This document shows, piece by piece, positions 9,116 to 17,632 of a stretch of DNA of 64,000 bases. The notes beneath the pieces are model-generated. The model saw only the letters and a program-made list of their open reading frames with translations, was not told where the DNA came from and made no database searches. The stretch's first letter is position 1. Every line of letters starts with the position of its first letter. This stretch comes from Pontibacter pamirensis (GTDB lineage: Bacteria; Bacteroidota; Bacteroidia; Cytophagales; Hymenobacteraceae), in the NCBI RefSeq assembly GCF_010015475.1, contig NZ_SSNI01000022.1, positions 44,545 to 108,544 on the forward strand, in the 5' to 3' direction. Position numbers and translations under genes: made by a program.

Positions 9116-10723
9116 ATGAAAATCAGAAATAAATATAAAGTCCTGTTGTTCGCGGTTTTAGTACTGGGTTCCGTAACAAGTTGCGAAGATTTCCTGGAAG
9201 AAGAGAACCGCCAGTCGTTAACGGATGCTACCGTCTTCAACGATCCGAAGTCGTTGGATCAGTTGGTGGCCAATGGATACAACAGATTACGGCATGCCAC
9301 CTCCTTTTATGAGCTGGACCAGTTGGGAACTGATATTTTCACCCGTGGCGAAGTTATCAATGGCATAAATGATTTAAATGATTATGTCAATTTAACCTCT
9401 GTGAACTGGGCCTTGCCCGTCTACTGGCAAAACTACTACTTTGTAATAGGAGCTGCCAATACAACTATTAACCGGGCTGACGGCATTGCCGGGCTTTCGG
9501 ATGTAGATAAGGCAAGAGGCCTGGGCGAGGTGAAGTTTATGCGTGCCTTTTCCTATTTTAACCTGGTAGAGCATTTCGGTCCGGTGCCATTGGTGCTGAA
9601 CGAGGTAAGAACAGCACAAACAGATTTTACGAGAGCCTCCGAGGAAGAAGTGTATGCCCAGATTTTAACGGATTTGGACGAAGCGCTGGCAGCTGTGGAC
9701 GAACGACCGGCTGAGTTAGGCAGGGTCTCAAAAGACGCGGTGAGGCACCTGAAATCAAAGGTACTACTGACCAGAGGGTACAAAAGCTTTGCAGGTAGCA
9801 CCGATTTTGCCGATGCGGCTGCTTTAGCAGAAATTGTAATTGCTAACCACCCGCTCGTTGAAGATTATGCTTCCTTATTCTCAATTGAGAACCAGCGCAA
9901 TGAGGAGGTAATTTTCTCTATGTTGTATGGCACAAACCCTGTGTCTAGAGGGGCGGGAAACAACAGGCATCTTATGTTTAAGTTTGTGTATGATATATAC
10001 CCTGGCATGACCAGGTCTACGCTATACCATAGAGGTATGGGGCCTGCGCCAACGCCTTTTTTCTATGCTAACTTTGAGCAAGGAGACGAACGCGAGGATG
10101 CGACCATCAGGCGGGTGTTGTATGCCGAAGTGGACAGTAACGACGGGCGCATACTTGCAGGAGATACCACGGTGTACTTCCCGAAAGTGGCCTGGTCAGC
10201 AGAGAAGATAGACTCAAAGCCATACACAGTGGTGAACCCCGGGGAGTATTTTACGCCGAACGGGATAAGCATTGTACAGTACCCAATGTTCAAGAAGTTC
10301 GATGACCCGGGTGTAGCCTACACCAACCCAGGCATTGATCCGGAAGGAAAAAGAGATGCCTATATTTTCAGGGCGGGCGAAACCAGGCTGATAGCTGCCG
10401 AAGCCTATCTGAAAGCAGGAAACGTTACCGCTGCAGCGGAGCATATCAATGCTTTGAGAGCACGGGCTGATTTAACCACCATGGTGACACCTGAGCAAGT
10501 AGATATTCATCTGATATTGAATGAAAGGGCCAGGGAACTGGCAGGAGAAGTGAGCAGATGGATGAGCCTGAAAAGAACAGGAACGTTAGTAGAGCGGGTG
10601 CTGGCTTATAATCCACATGCAGCCTTACATAATGCTGTTACTTCTAAACACCTGCTAAGACCTATTCCACAGAGCGAGGTAAACGTGAGCGGAGGCACCA
10701 TTACGCAGAATAGCGGTTATTAA
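9116..10723 (+). CDS. SusD/RagB-family substrate-binding lipoprotein
   Basis: Surface lipoprotein that acts as the lid of the SusC channel and captures the glycan ligand. A lipoprotein signal peptide ends at the cysteine of SVTSCEDFLEEE (about residue 23). The SusD-typical TPR-rich body follows, including GLGEVKFMRAFSYFNLVEHFGPVPLV near 135 (conserved helix) and the C-terminal block INALRARADL, LILNERARELAGEVSRWMSLKRTG, then LRPIPQSEV near the end. Length 535 is usual. Both SusD and its SusC partner are intact, so the uptake system should be functional. Confidence 0.95.
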   Translation: MKIRNKYKVLLFAVLVLGSVTSCEDFLEEENRQSLTDATVFNDPKSLDQLVANGYNRLRHATSFYELDQLGTDIFTRGEVINGINDLNDYVNLTSVNWALPVYWQNYYFVIGAANTTINRADGIAGLSDVDKARGLGEVKFMRAFSYFNLVEHFGPVPLVLNEVRTAQTDFTRASEEEVYAQILTDLDEALAAVDERPAELGRVSKDAVRHLKSKVLLTRGYKSFAGSTDFADAAALAEIVIANHPLVEDYASLFSIENQRNEEVIFSMLYGTNPVSRGAGNNRHLMFKFVYDIYPGMTRSTLYHRGMGPAPTPFFYANFEQGDEREDATIRRVLYAEVDSNDGRILAGDTTVYFPKVAWSAEKIDSKPYTVVNPGEYFTPNGISIVQYPMFKKFDDPGVAYTNPGIDPEGKRDAYIFRAGETRLIAAEAYLKAGNVTAAAEHINALRARADLTTMVTPEQVDIHLILNERARELAGEVSRWMSLKRTGTLVERVLAYNPHAALHNAVTSKHLLRPIPQSEVNVSGGTITQNSGY

Positions 10724-10754
10724 TAGAGTGAAAATTTAGGTAGATAGGTATAGG

Positions 10755-10787
10755 AGGAGCCCGTTCAGTTCTGATATGGCTCCTTTT
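10755..10787 (+). terminator. Candidate intrinsic terminator after susD
   Basis: Inverted repeat AGGAGCC (10755-10761) and GGCTCCT (10778-10784) with a 16-nt loop, continuing into a short T run (CTCCTTTTAT). It lies about 32 bp after the susD stop and is a plausible end of the susC-susD transcript. The stem is short, so confidence is moderate. Confidence 0.5.
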
Positions 10788-10923
10788 ATACTTCCTTAAG
10801 GGTGGAGCAAACAGAGCCACATCAGTCATTTCGCTGCTGTCTCTGAAGGTTAGCTAAATGAATGTTTCTTCAACATGTAGAAAAGTAATCTTTACTTTTA
10901 TCACCCTGCCTGTTGACCCTTTG

Positions 10924-11936
10924 ATGATGAAAAAGAATACGACTCCCTTTTTACGAACAATAGTAATTGCCACTCTCTGCTCCTTTGTTCTCTCTGTAAA
11001 TACAGTGCAGGCGCAGAAGGCTAAGGCTCAAAAGTTGGTAATTCCAGCTAATGCGCTGAATTTTATAGTGCTCGGAGACTGGGGAAGGTATGGAGACGAT
11101 CACCAGGTGCAGGTAGCAATGCAATTATCGAAAACTGCCAGGGAAGTGCCTGTCAGTTTTTTTATCAGTACAGGTGATAATTTTATCCGAAAGGTGTTGC
11201 CAGCACCATGGACCCGCAATGGCATTACTCTTTCGAGGAGATATATAAAGACTTTGCTCATCAGAAAGAGTGGTATGCCATACTTGGCAACCATGATTAC
11301 ATGGGAGACCCGGATGCGCAGGTAGCGTATTCTAAGGTGAGCAGGCGCTGGGAGATGCCTGCCAGGTTCTTTTCCAAAACATTTTCCTTGGGAGATGGCT
11401 CTGGCGGAAAAATCAAGATTGCTTTTATAGACACCAATCCGCTTATACCGGAGTTCTATAGCAATTCTGAATACGGGCCAAATGTCAGGACACTGGACAG
11501 CACCGCCCAAAAACAATGGCTGCGACAGGTGCTAGTACAAGAGGAAGAAGGAGTAAGGTGGAGCCTGGTGGTGGGGCACCACCCGCTCTTTACAGCCTCT
11601 GATAAAAGAAGCGAAGGGTATGACACCAAAGCTGTGCGAAGATCTCTGAGAAACCTCCTGGAAACAAGTAAGGTGGATGCATACCTGGCAGGGCATGATC
11701 ATAGTTTACAGCATTTGCTACCGGAAGGAGGAGTGCATCATTTTGTATCTGGTGCTGCCTCCGAAGCAACCCAGGTAGGTAAGCTGGATTATAGTAAGTT
11801 TGCCCCATCGGCATATGGGTTTTTGTTGTTTTCTGTAAGCGCTGAAGAAATAGTCGTGCATGCCATTTCGCATATCGGCCAAGTGCTTTATCGCACAGCC
11901 ATAAAGAAACAGCCTTCGGGTATAGGATCTAAGTAG
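10924..11936 (+). pseudogene. Purple acid phosphatase-like metallophosphoesterase, broken by a 1-nt frameshift
   Basis: Secreted metallophosphoesterase resembling tartrate-resistant/purple acid phosphatases. A signal peptide starts at the ATG at 10924 (MMKKNTTPFLRT, ending VQAQ). The five metallophosphoesterase blocks are present but split between two frames: GDWG and GDNF in the first, GNHD, VVGHHPLF and AGHDHSLQH in the second. At T11181-T11184 the text reads aattttatccg; adding one T restores GDNFYPKGVASTMDPQWHY in a single frame. The gene therefore has a one-base loss in a T run, or the assembly has an error there. If intact it would be about 337 residues. It lies downstream of susCD and could remove phosphate from imported or surface substrates. 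Confidence 0.85.
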
Positions 11937-11993
11937 CACTTCCGGGATAGTTATAAATCAATTTTTAAGCATTAAGAAAATCTGTTGTAAAGT

Positions 11994-13790
11994 ATGCGTA
12001 ACATAAGCCGCCAGTCTTTCCTGAAGCAATCATTGGGTTTAAGTGCAATAGCAATCTTAAATCCTTTTGGCACAAATCTGTTAGCCAGTCCGGAAAGCGG
12101 CACCTCTAATAATGATAAGTCAGAAAATGAATTTTACCGGCACCTGGTACAAGCCAATGACAAGCGTGTTGCATTCATCATAGAGGCGCTGAACTCAGAA
12201 ATAAAAGGACTTCGAAGAGAGTTAGGGTATGATTTTGCCACCTTAGCTGCTTCTTATGGAGCACCTCTGTCCAGGTATCACAAAAGCCAGGAGCTAGTCC
12301 CTTATATGGGAAAAATAATTCAGTTTCTGCTGGAGGTGCAGGGGCCGGACGGCACACTGGATATTGGCAACCTTGGCTCACCACCTGATACAGCCTTTAT
12401 CTTAGAGCCTCTCTGTGTAGGCACCTCCCTCTTGCAGAAGAACAAGGCAAAAGCTTTAAATGAAGTAAAGGGCGAGGTAAAAAAGTTTATACTGAAAGCC
12501 GGAGATGCATTAGCCAAAGGAGGTGTCCATACGCCCAATCACCGCTGGGTGGTTTCCTCTGCGCTGGCACGCATTAACGCGCTTTACCCTGACCCCAAGT
12601 TTATGAACAGGATCCAGGACTGGTTAGGAGAAGGTATCTTTATCGACAAGGATGGTCATTACCTGGAGAGAAGCAGAATCTACTCAGAAGTTATAGACCG
12701 TTCCCTTATCACGATGGCTCGCTTATTGAACATGCCCTCTTTGTTAGTGCCGGTCAGGAAGAACCTGGAAATGACGTATTACTACCTGGAGCCTAACGGA
12801 GACCTGGTTACGACTGATTCCAGGAGGCAGGATCAGTTCGGCTCTAAAACCATTTTAGATTATTATCATCATTACCGTTACTTAGCCATTCTGGATAATA
12901 ATAAAGAGTTCGCGGCGATAGCAAAGTTTATTGAAGGTGTTGAGGGCTTTGAAGAGGAAATACTAAGCCAATCTTTGTTTTATTTTATGGAAGAACCTTT
13001 GTTGAGAAAAGAACTTCCGGCTCCTTCCCCTCCTCCAACGAACTACGAAAAGTTTTTTACTACTTCCAACCTGGCCAGAATACGCAGAGGCGACACGACC
13101 ACGACTATCTTTGGTGGTGTAGACTGGCCTTTGGTTATCGGCTCAGGCCGTTCGACAAGTCCCAATATGTTTTCGTTCAGAAAAGGAGATGCCATCCTGA
13201 AATACCTGCGCGTGTCGTCAAACTTTTTCAGTACAGGCTATTTCCGGAGTGAGGGCCTCAAAAAAGAAGGAGAAAAGTATGTTTTATACAAAAAGCTGGA
13301 AGTGCCTTACTACCAGCCGCTGTCTGCTGCGCTGCGAAAGGAAAATGGGGATTATGCCTTGTCTCAAAGTATAGATGGCCGGTTCTGGAATAAGATGGAT
13401 TTTGAGAACAGGCCGGTTAGTAATGTGAAAACGCTGGAAACGACAGTAACGGTGGAGGAAAAGGAGGGCAATAACGAATTAACCTTCAAGGTAGCAGGCT
13501 CGGATAATGTGCCGGTCACCATTGAACTTTGCTTTAAGGAGGGCGGGAAGTTAGTGGGTGTTACTCCTTCAGATGACCAGACGGGTAATAACTTTTTGGA
13601 GCAGGGAATGGGGAAGTACCAGTTCGGGGAGCAAACGATAACCTTTGGGCCAGGTACGCTGGCACATAAAAGGCTTCGAGGACTGGAGGGTGAAATGTAT
13701 ACCTCCCATTTCGGGTCTTTACGAACGGAAGGCATGCATGTATACCTTACGGGGTTTACTCCTTTTGAACATAAAATAACCATTAGCTAA
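11994..13790 (+). CDS. Secreted protein of unknown function, possible alpha/alpha-toroid polysaccharide-lyase-like fold
   Basis: 598 residues, with an N-terminal export signal (MRNISRQSFLKQSLGLSAIA) of the Bacteroidota SRxxFLK type. The N-terminal half is helical with a motif TPNHRWVVSSALARINALYP near 180 and YLERSRIYSEVIDRSLI near 223. The C-terminal half looks beta-rich (from about 350). A helical toroid followed by a beta-sandwich, together with an NH(R)W motif, is the layout of heparinase- and alginate-lyase-like enzymes, but I do not recognise a named family. It lies 9 bp before a DUF4861 lipoprotein, which is often found with uronate-polysaccharide loci. Function is an inference. Confidence 0.7.
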   Translation: MRNISRQSFLKQSLGLSAIAILNPFGTNLLASPESGTSNNDKSENEFYRHLVQANDKRVAFIIEALNSEIKGLRRELGYDFATLAASYGAPLSRYHKSQELVPYMGKIIQFLLEVQGPDGTLDIGNLGSPPDTAFILEPLCVGTSLLQKNKAKALNEVKGEVKKFILKAGDALAKGGVHTPNHRWVVSSALARINALYPDPKFMNRIQDWLGEGIFIDKDGHYLERSRIYSEVIDRSLITMARLLNMPSLLVPVRKNLEMTYYYLEPNGDLVTTDSRRQDQFGSKTILDYYHHYRYLAILDNNKEFAAIAKFIEGVEGFEEEILSQSLFYFMEEPLLRKELPAPSPPPTNYEKFFTTSNLARIRRGDTTTTIFGGVDWPLVIGSGRSTSPNMFSFRKGDAILKYLRVSSNFFSTGYFRSEGLKKEGEKYVLYKKLEVPYYQPLSAALRKENGDYALSQSIDGRFWNKMDFENRPVSNVKTLETTVTVEEKEGNNELTFKVAGSDNVPVTIELCFKEGGKLVGVTPSDDQTGNNFLEQGMGKYQFGEQTITFGPGTLAHKRLRGLEGEMYTSHFGSLRTEGMHVYLTGFTPFEHKITIS

Positions 13791-13826
13791 GCGATATAAA
13801 TGCGTTTTCAGAGAAACAGATACAGG

Positions 13827-15113
13827 ATGAGCAAAAGAATTACCCTATTGGCATGCCTTCTTGGCTGTCTTACTTCCTGCCAGTCAGAAAAGGATTCGGG
13901 AGGACAGGAAGTCACCCTTACCAATACTTCTTCAGTGAATTTAGTTGAAAAAGCTATCTCGATTAAGAGAGGTGAATTGACGGGGGCACCTGATGGAGAA
14001 CTTTACCCTTTGGTGCTGAGCCAAAGGGGCGATACCATTCCCGCACAGCTGGATGACCTGGATGGAGACAACAAATGGGACGAGTTATTTTTTGTAAAAG
14101 ATCTGCCTGCGAACGGGGAAGAAACGGTTCACCTCAAATGGATAGATACTCCTGTTAATTTTGAAAAGCGCACCAGTGTACGTTTTGGGGTACGCTCCTC
14201 TGTGGAAGGCAAGGTGCAGCCTGCCACCAGCGACACCTTTTATGCACATGAATTACCCGGGGTAATGGGCTATCAGCCATATCAGACAGACGGGCCCTCC
14301 TGGGAGAATGATAAAGTAGGCTTCAGGCATTACTTGGATGGCCGTAACTCAAAAGATGTGTTCGGGAAGAAGGTGTCCTATATGTCACCGGATAGTGTGG
14401 GAATAAACCAGGAGGGCGTAACAGAAGATAATTACCACGTGATGGAGGCTTGGGGGAGAGACATCTTATCAGTGGGGAATTCAGTAGGAATTGGCGGAAT
14501 TGCCCTGATGATAGGGGATACACTGGCCCGCCTTGGCGTAACACAAGCGGATTCCCTGAACAATGTAGACAGTACTTTCTTTCAGATCCTCTCAGAGGGA
14601 CCGGCGCGTTCGGTGATAAACTACCAGTACCACAACTGGAAGCCCCTCAACAGAAACTATGAGGTAGAAGAGACCACCAGCATCTGGCCAGGTATGTATG
14701 CCTATAAAAACTCCGCCCGCTTCTCTCATCTTCAGGGCGATGAAACGCTGTTAATAGGTCTTGTGAATTCTGAAACACAGCAGCCCTTAACAGAAATTGC
14801 GACGGATGACAAGTATGTTATACTGCTTACCCATGACAAACAAAGCTATAACAAAGAGTGGTGGCTGGGGCTGGCGTTGATTCTTCCAAAGGAAGCCTAT
14901 AGGGGATATATGAAAGCACCGGAAACAGGTAGCCTGTCCAAATCCTACCTGGCTAAGCTAAAGGTGGAGAAAGACAAACCTGTAGAATACTACGCAGTGG
15001 CAGGTTGGGAGCTTAGTGATGAGGGGTTTAGGAACCCGGCCTATTTCCAGGAATATGTTCGCAGCTTAGCTAAAAAGTTAAGTGCAGAGGTGAAGATAAC
15101 TGTTGAAGAATAG
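13827..15113 (+). CDS. DUF4861 family lipoprotein
   Basis: Predicted surface or periplasmic lipoprotein of 428 residues. The lipobox is LTSC in ACLLGCLTSCQSEKD. I prefer the ATG at 13827 (MSKRITLLACLLG) because it places the signal peptide directly at the N terminus; the in-frame ATG at 13800 would add nine residues. The body matches the DUF4861 family (LDDLDGDNKWDELFFVKDL near 85, GPSWENDKVGFRHYLDGRN near 160). The family occurs in polysaccharide-use loci of Bacteroidota and its activity is not known to me. It closes the + strand cluster. Confidence 0.82.
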   Translation: MSKRITLLACLLGCLTSCQSEKDSGGQEVTLTNTSSVNLVEKAISIKRGELTGAPDGELYPLVLSQRGDTIPAQLDDLDGDNKWDELFFVKDLPANGEETVHLKWIDTPVNFEKRTSVRFGVRSSVEGKVQPATSDTFYAHELPGVMGYQPYQTDGPSWENDKVGFRHYLDGRNSKDVFGKKVSYMSPDSVGINQEGVTEDNYHVMEAWGRDILSVGNSVGIGGIALMIGDTLARLGVTQADSLNNVDSTFFQILSEGPARSVINYQYHNWKPLNRNYEVEETTSIWPGMYAYKNSARFSHLQGDETLLIGLVNSETQQPLTEIATDDKYVILLTHDKQSYNKEWWLGLALILPKEAYRGYMKAPETGSLSKSYLAKLKVEKDKPVEYYAVAGWELSDEGFRNPAYFQEYVRSLAKKLSAEVKITVEE

Positions 15114-15284
15114 GCATTCATTTTACAGGCAATCAAAAGAATGGAAGCTTATGATATTTATAGTTAAGCCGCTTCGCTTAAGCAACTGTTGGAAGTGTAA
15201 TTCTAACAGTGTCATCTTCACTGCGGTAACTCCCATTGAAGCCCCCTCAACAATGCCGCTTTAGCATTAGCTTCTCTAGCTTGA

Positions 15285-15353
15285 GCTGCACGGATTGCAG
15301 AACTGGTACAGGATAATAAACTGACAGTGCAGCGGTGGCTGCAGCGTTACTAG
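15285..15353 (+). pseudogene. Tiny transposase-like helix-turn-helix remnant
   Basis: Between two in-frame stops, 23 codons read AARIAELVQDNKLTVQRWLQ then RY. This resembles the N-terminal helix-turn-helix of IS630-type transposases (ARRIAELL...TVQRWLRRY pattern). Nothing else of such an element is recognisable nearby. It may be chance. Confidence 0.25.
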
Positions 15354-15366
15354 GCTTCTTTGTTCA

Positions 15367-16311
15367 TTATGCTTCCAGCCTTAGAAATCTGTCTTTGATT
15401 ATCCTTTTATAAGCTTCTTTATATGAATGGCTGAGAAAGCTGGTATCTATTAAATCCACCCATTTAGCTTTTGCCTTTTCCATCTTCCTGAAGATGTTTT
15501 CCTGTTGCCTCTCACCCAGTTTCAATGTGCGGAAGGCAGCGGTAAAATCCTGGCGTTTTATTTTCTTCTTTCTGCCGTTCAGGGTTAGCGCTAGGTCTTC
15601 GTCATCGGCTGGATTTACCAGTGCCGTTGCCACCATGTCGTAGGCCGGTGAAAGTGCCGGGCCAACCATAGGCTGGTAAATCAATGAGAAGTTCTTTAAG
15701 TGCATGTCTGCATTACCCGTCAGAAAAGAAAACAAGACCTGCTCAAAGAAGTTGACCACATCCAGCCCCGGGTTAGCGGAGTACTTTAGTATGGCTTTGG
15801 CTATTTGTTCGTAAGAGCCATGGTATTTGTCTTCCGTTAACCGTTCCGTGAGCTGGCACATGTCTTCCATGTGCAGTTTGGTTTTGCAGGTACGGTCAAT
15901 GCGCTTTGTGATATAAGCCAGAGAGCCTGACTGCAAGCGTATCAGGCTATGGGGTACTGCGTTTATCCTGGCTATGCTGGCCAGGTGCATCGTTACATCC
16001 TCCAGCTCCGGCAACTCCGGGTAACGAAGGGTTGGAGGTTTCAGAATATAGCCTCCCCACAACCCGACAATTGTGAAACGACCGGGTTCATTTGCGTTCT
16101 CTGCAGGAGACAGGTCCAATGATAACTTAGGCTGAACCCCTGTGACTGTTACCTGGCTGCGTACCACCTGCCTGGCCAGCTCCTCCATCTGGGCTTCGCT
16201 ATAGGGTAGTACAGGAGGAGGAGTTCGCCCGAACATCTTTCTACTGCATGCAGCATGAAAATCTACTTCGTTTTCAGGCAAAAGCTTGTAACAGAACAAA
16301 CACCTGCTCAT
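15367..16311 (-). CDS. hipT: HipT-like serine/threonine kinase toxin (HipA C-terminal domain)
   Basis: Kinase half of a split HipA system, 314 residues from the ATG at 16311. That start overlaps the upstream HipS-like stop as ATGA; the longer in-frame start at 16359 would run 50 nt into the neighbour. Visible are the glycine-loop segment TGVQPK (57-62), the catalytic block GNADMHLKNFS (199-209) and the metal-binding YDM (224-226). The N terminus has CLFC and HAAC (C4, C7, H19, C22), a probable small zinc knuckle. Known HipA/HipT kinases phosphorylate aminoacyl-tRNA synthetases; the target here is unknown. It is last in a three-gene operon hipB-hipS-hipT. Confidence 0.87.
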   Translation of the reverse strand: MSRCLFCYKLLPENEVDFHAACSRKMFGRTPPPVLPYSEAQMEELARQVVRSQVTVTGVQPKLSLDLSPAENANEPGRFTIVGLWGGYILKPPTLRYPELPELEDVTMHLASIARINAVPHSLIRLQSGSLAYITKRIDRTCKTKLHMEDMCQLTERLTEDKYHGSYEQIAKAILKYSANPGLDVVNFFEQVLFSFLTGNADMHLKNFSLIYQPMVGPALSPAYDMVATALVNPADDEDLALTLNGRKKKIKRQDFTAAFRTLKLGERQQENIFRKMEKAKAKWVDLIDTSFLSHSYKEAYKRIIKDRFLRLEA

Positions 16312-16640
16312 AAGTCCTTGTCCTCCTGTAAAGGGTACACACTTACAGCTCCAATGCAATCCTTGCAGCAGGTCATTAGCAGTCCCATCCGGTCTCGCGG
16401 ATTCAGTTTCCAGTTTCTTTCGGCAATGTCAAGCAGCCAGCCTTCCGGGATGAGCCCATCAAAAAACGGGAACAGCACGTTGTTGCTGAATGGAGCATCC
16501 TGCAAGGGCAGCGTAAGGCTGACTGGCTCCGGGTTTGGTGTTTGCAGATAAGCAGCATCATATACAAAGTGATACCCGTTTTCATCTTGTGTCAGCCAAC
16601 CGGCCGTGGCTTTCTGCATTTTTATCTCAGCTTTTCTCAT
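16308..16640 (-). CDS. hipS: HipS-like protein (HipA N-terminal domain)
   Basis: A 110-residue stand-alone version of the HipA N-terminal domain, the part that in HipBST systems acts as the antitoxin to the HipT kinase. Motifs typical of the domain are VSLTLPLQDAPFSNNVLFPFFDGLIPEGWL (about 41-70, read in two pieces) and NPRDRMGLLMTCCKDCIGAV. The start codon lies 14 nt inside hipB and the stop overlaps hipT by 4 nt, so the three genes are translationally coupled. In fused HipA proteins this domain and the kinase are one chain, so the split is the diagnostic feature. Confidence 0.85.
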   Translation of the reverse strand: MRKAEIKMQKATAGWLTQDENGYHFVYDAAYLQTPNPEPVSLTLPLQDAPFSNNVLFPFFDGLIPEGWLLDIAERNWKLNPRDRMGLLMTCCKDCIGAVSVYPLQEDKDL

Positions 16641-16848
16641 CTATCAACTCATTGCGGTTCAAAGGAACGGGCCCCGCCTGGTACCCGAAAAGTTGTAATA
16701 CCTGGTTTACTTTGTCCAGGCGGAGCGTTTCTTTTCCCTGCTCCAGGTCTCTGATGAACCGAAGGCCCACTCCCGCTTTTTCCGCTAATTCAGGTTGCGT
16801 TAGATGAGCAGTAGCTCGTTTGTCTTTTACAAATTTGCTTAACTCCAT
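16627..16848 (-). CDS. hipB: HipB-like XRE-family regulator
   Basis: 73-residue DNA-binding protein of the XRE helix-turn-helix type (TQPELAEKAGVGLRFIRDLE at about 17-36), first gene of the hipBST operon. In known systems it represses the operon by binding dyad operators in the promoter. Here the ATG at 16848 lies only 5 bp after the nearest of three TATACC-N6-GGTATA sites. The short C-terminal tail ends in RNELIDEKS. Confidence 0.87.
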   Translation of the reverse strand: MELSKFVKDKRATAHLTQPELAEKAGVGLRFIRDLEQGKETLRLDKVNQVLQLFGYQAGPVPLNRNELIDEKS

Positions 16849-16852
16849 ATAA

Positions 16853-16950
16853 TATACCTTATCGGGTATAAATATAGTTCTTTATTTTGTATTATACCTT
16901 ATCGGGTATAAAAAAATGTTTTCAGTAGTTGTTATACCCGATAAGGTATA
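16853..16950. promoter_or_regulatory. Three hip operators at 40-bp spacing
   Basis: Three copies of TATACC-N6-GGTATA lie at 16853-16870, 16893-16910 and 16933-16950. The first two share the spacer TTATCG and the third carries its reverse complement CGATAA. Centre-to-centre spacing is exactly 40 bp both times, close to four helical turns, so bound HipB dimers would sit on similar faces of the DNA. The arrangement parallels the multi-operator control of hipBA in E. coli (TATCC-N8-GGATA). Confidence 0.85.
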
Positions 16951-17034
16951 AGTGTTTCGGATAGAATAGATGATTGAACAGTGGCATCTGGATGAACTCC
17001 ACAGTATTGTTGAAGCTCTATAATACTCACCGGG

Positions 17035-17631
17035 TTTATTGCCACTACTTTGACTGAAGATTAAAATTAAGTTAGTGGAACAATGAAAGGAGAAAGAAGG
17101 AATTTCAGTGCAGCCTTTTGAGCATTCACCGCAACGGTCTCAATCACGCGCCCGCTCAGGAGAGCGAGGAGAACCTGGAGATAATGCGCCGAAGGATGAG
17201 CATCACCTGGATAAACCCATGCACGTGGTCTTGCAGATGCAGGACTACCTGCGGTATGAGGGACATCGGGTGAATCACAAGCGGGTCAGAACGTCCAGGG
17301 CAGCCATTTCACCTGTAAGGAGTGGGTGGAGTATCTGAAGGGGAAGACATCTGCAGCAGCATGGATGGCGAAGGCAGAGCGTTCGACAATGTTTACATCG
17401 AGCGGCTGTGGCAGAGGCTGAAGCGGGACTATGTTTACTTATACCCGGCAAAGGATGGATGGGAGCTGTATCAGGGGGTGAAGAGCTTCTTCAGTTTCTA
17501 CAACCATGAGAAGCACCACCAGGGAGTCGGGAGGTGCGTTCCGGTATAGGTGTACAAGCAGCAGGCTGCCTGAATGGGGCAGAGTACAAGTAGAAATTCA
17601 ACTTAAAAACAGCACTGCATGGTTCTGCAAA
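17035..17631 (+). mobile_element. Internally deleted IS3-family element (same family as the copy at 51962-53168)
   Basis: A shortened relative of the intact IS3 element further right. The left end (TTTATTGCCACTACTTTGAC), the start of orfA (17082-17120, MKGERRN then out of frame), a piece of orfB equivalent to its residues of about 15-62, and the orfB C-terminal part (from FTCKEW through ERLWQRLKRDYVYLYPAKDG to the end) can be aligned to the intact copy. At least two internal deletions occur, near 17120 and near 17290, plus frame changes. The right end finishes near GGTTCTGCAAA. It cannot encode an active transposase. Confidence 0.8.
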
Positions 17632-17632
17632 C

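Noticed and set aside
17108..17549. Two small separate genes on the + strand
   Set aside because: Both are pieces of one degenerate IS3 transposase gene when compared with the intact copy at 52008-53119.
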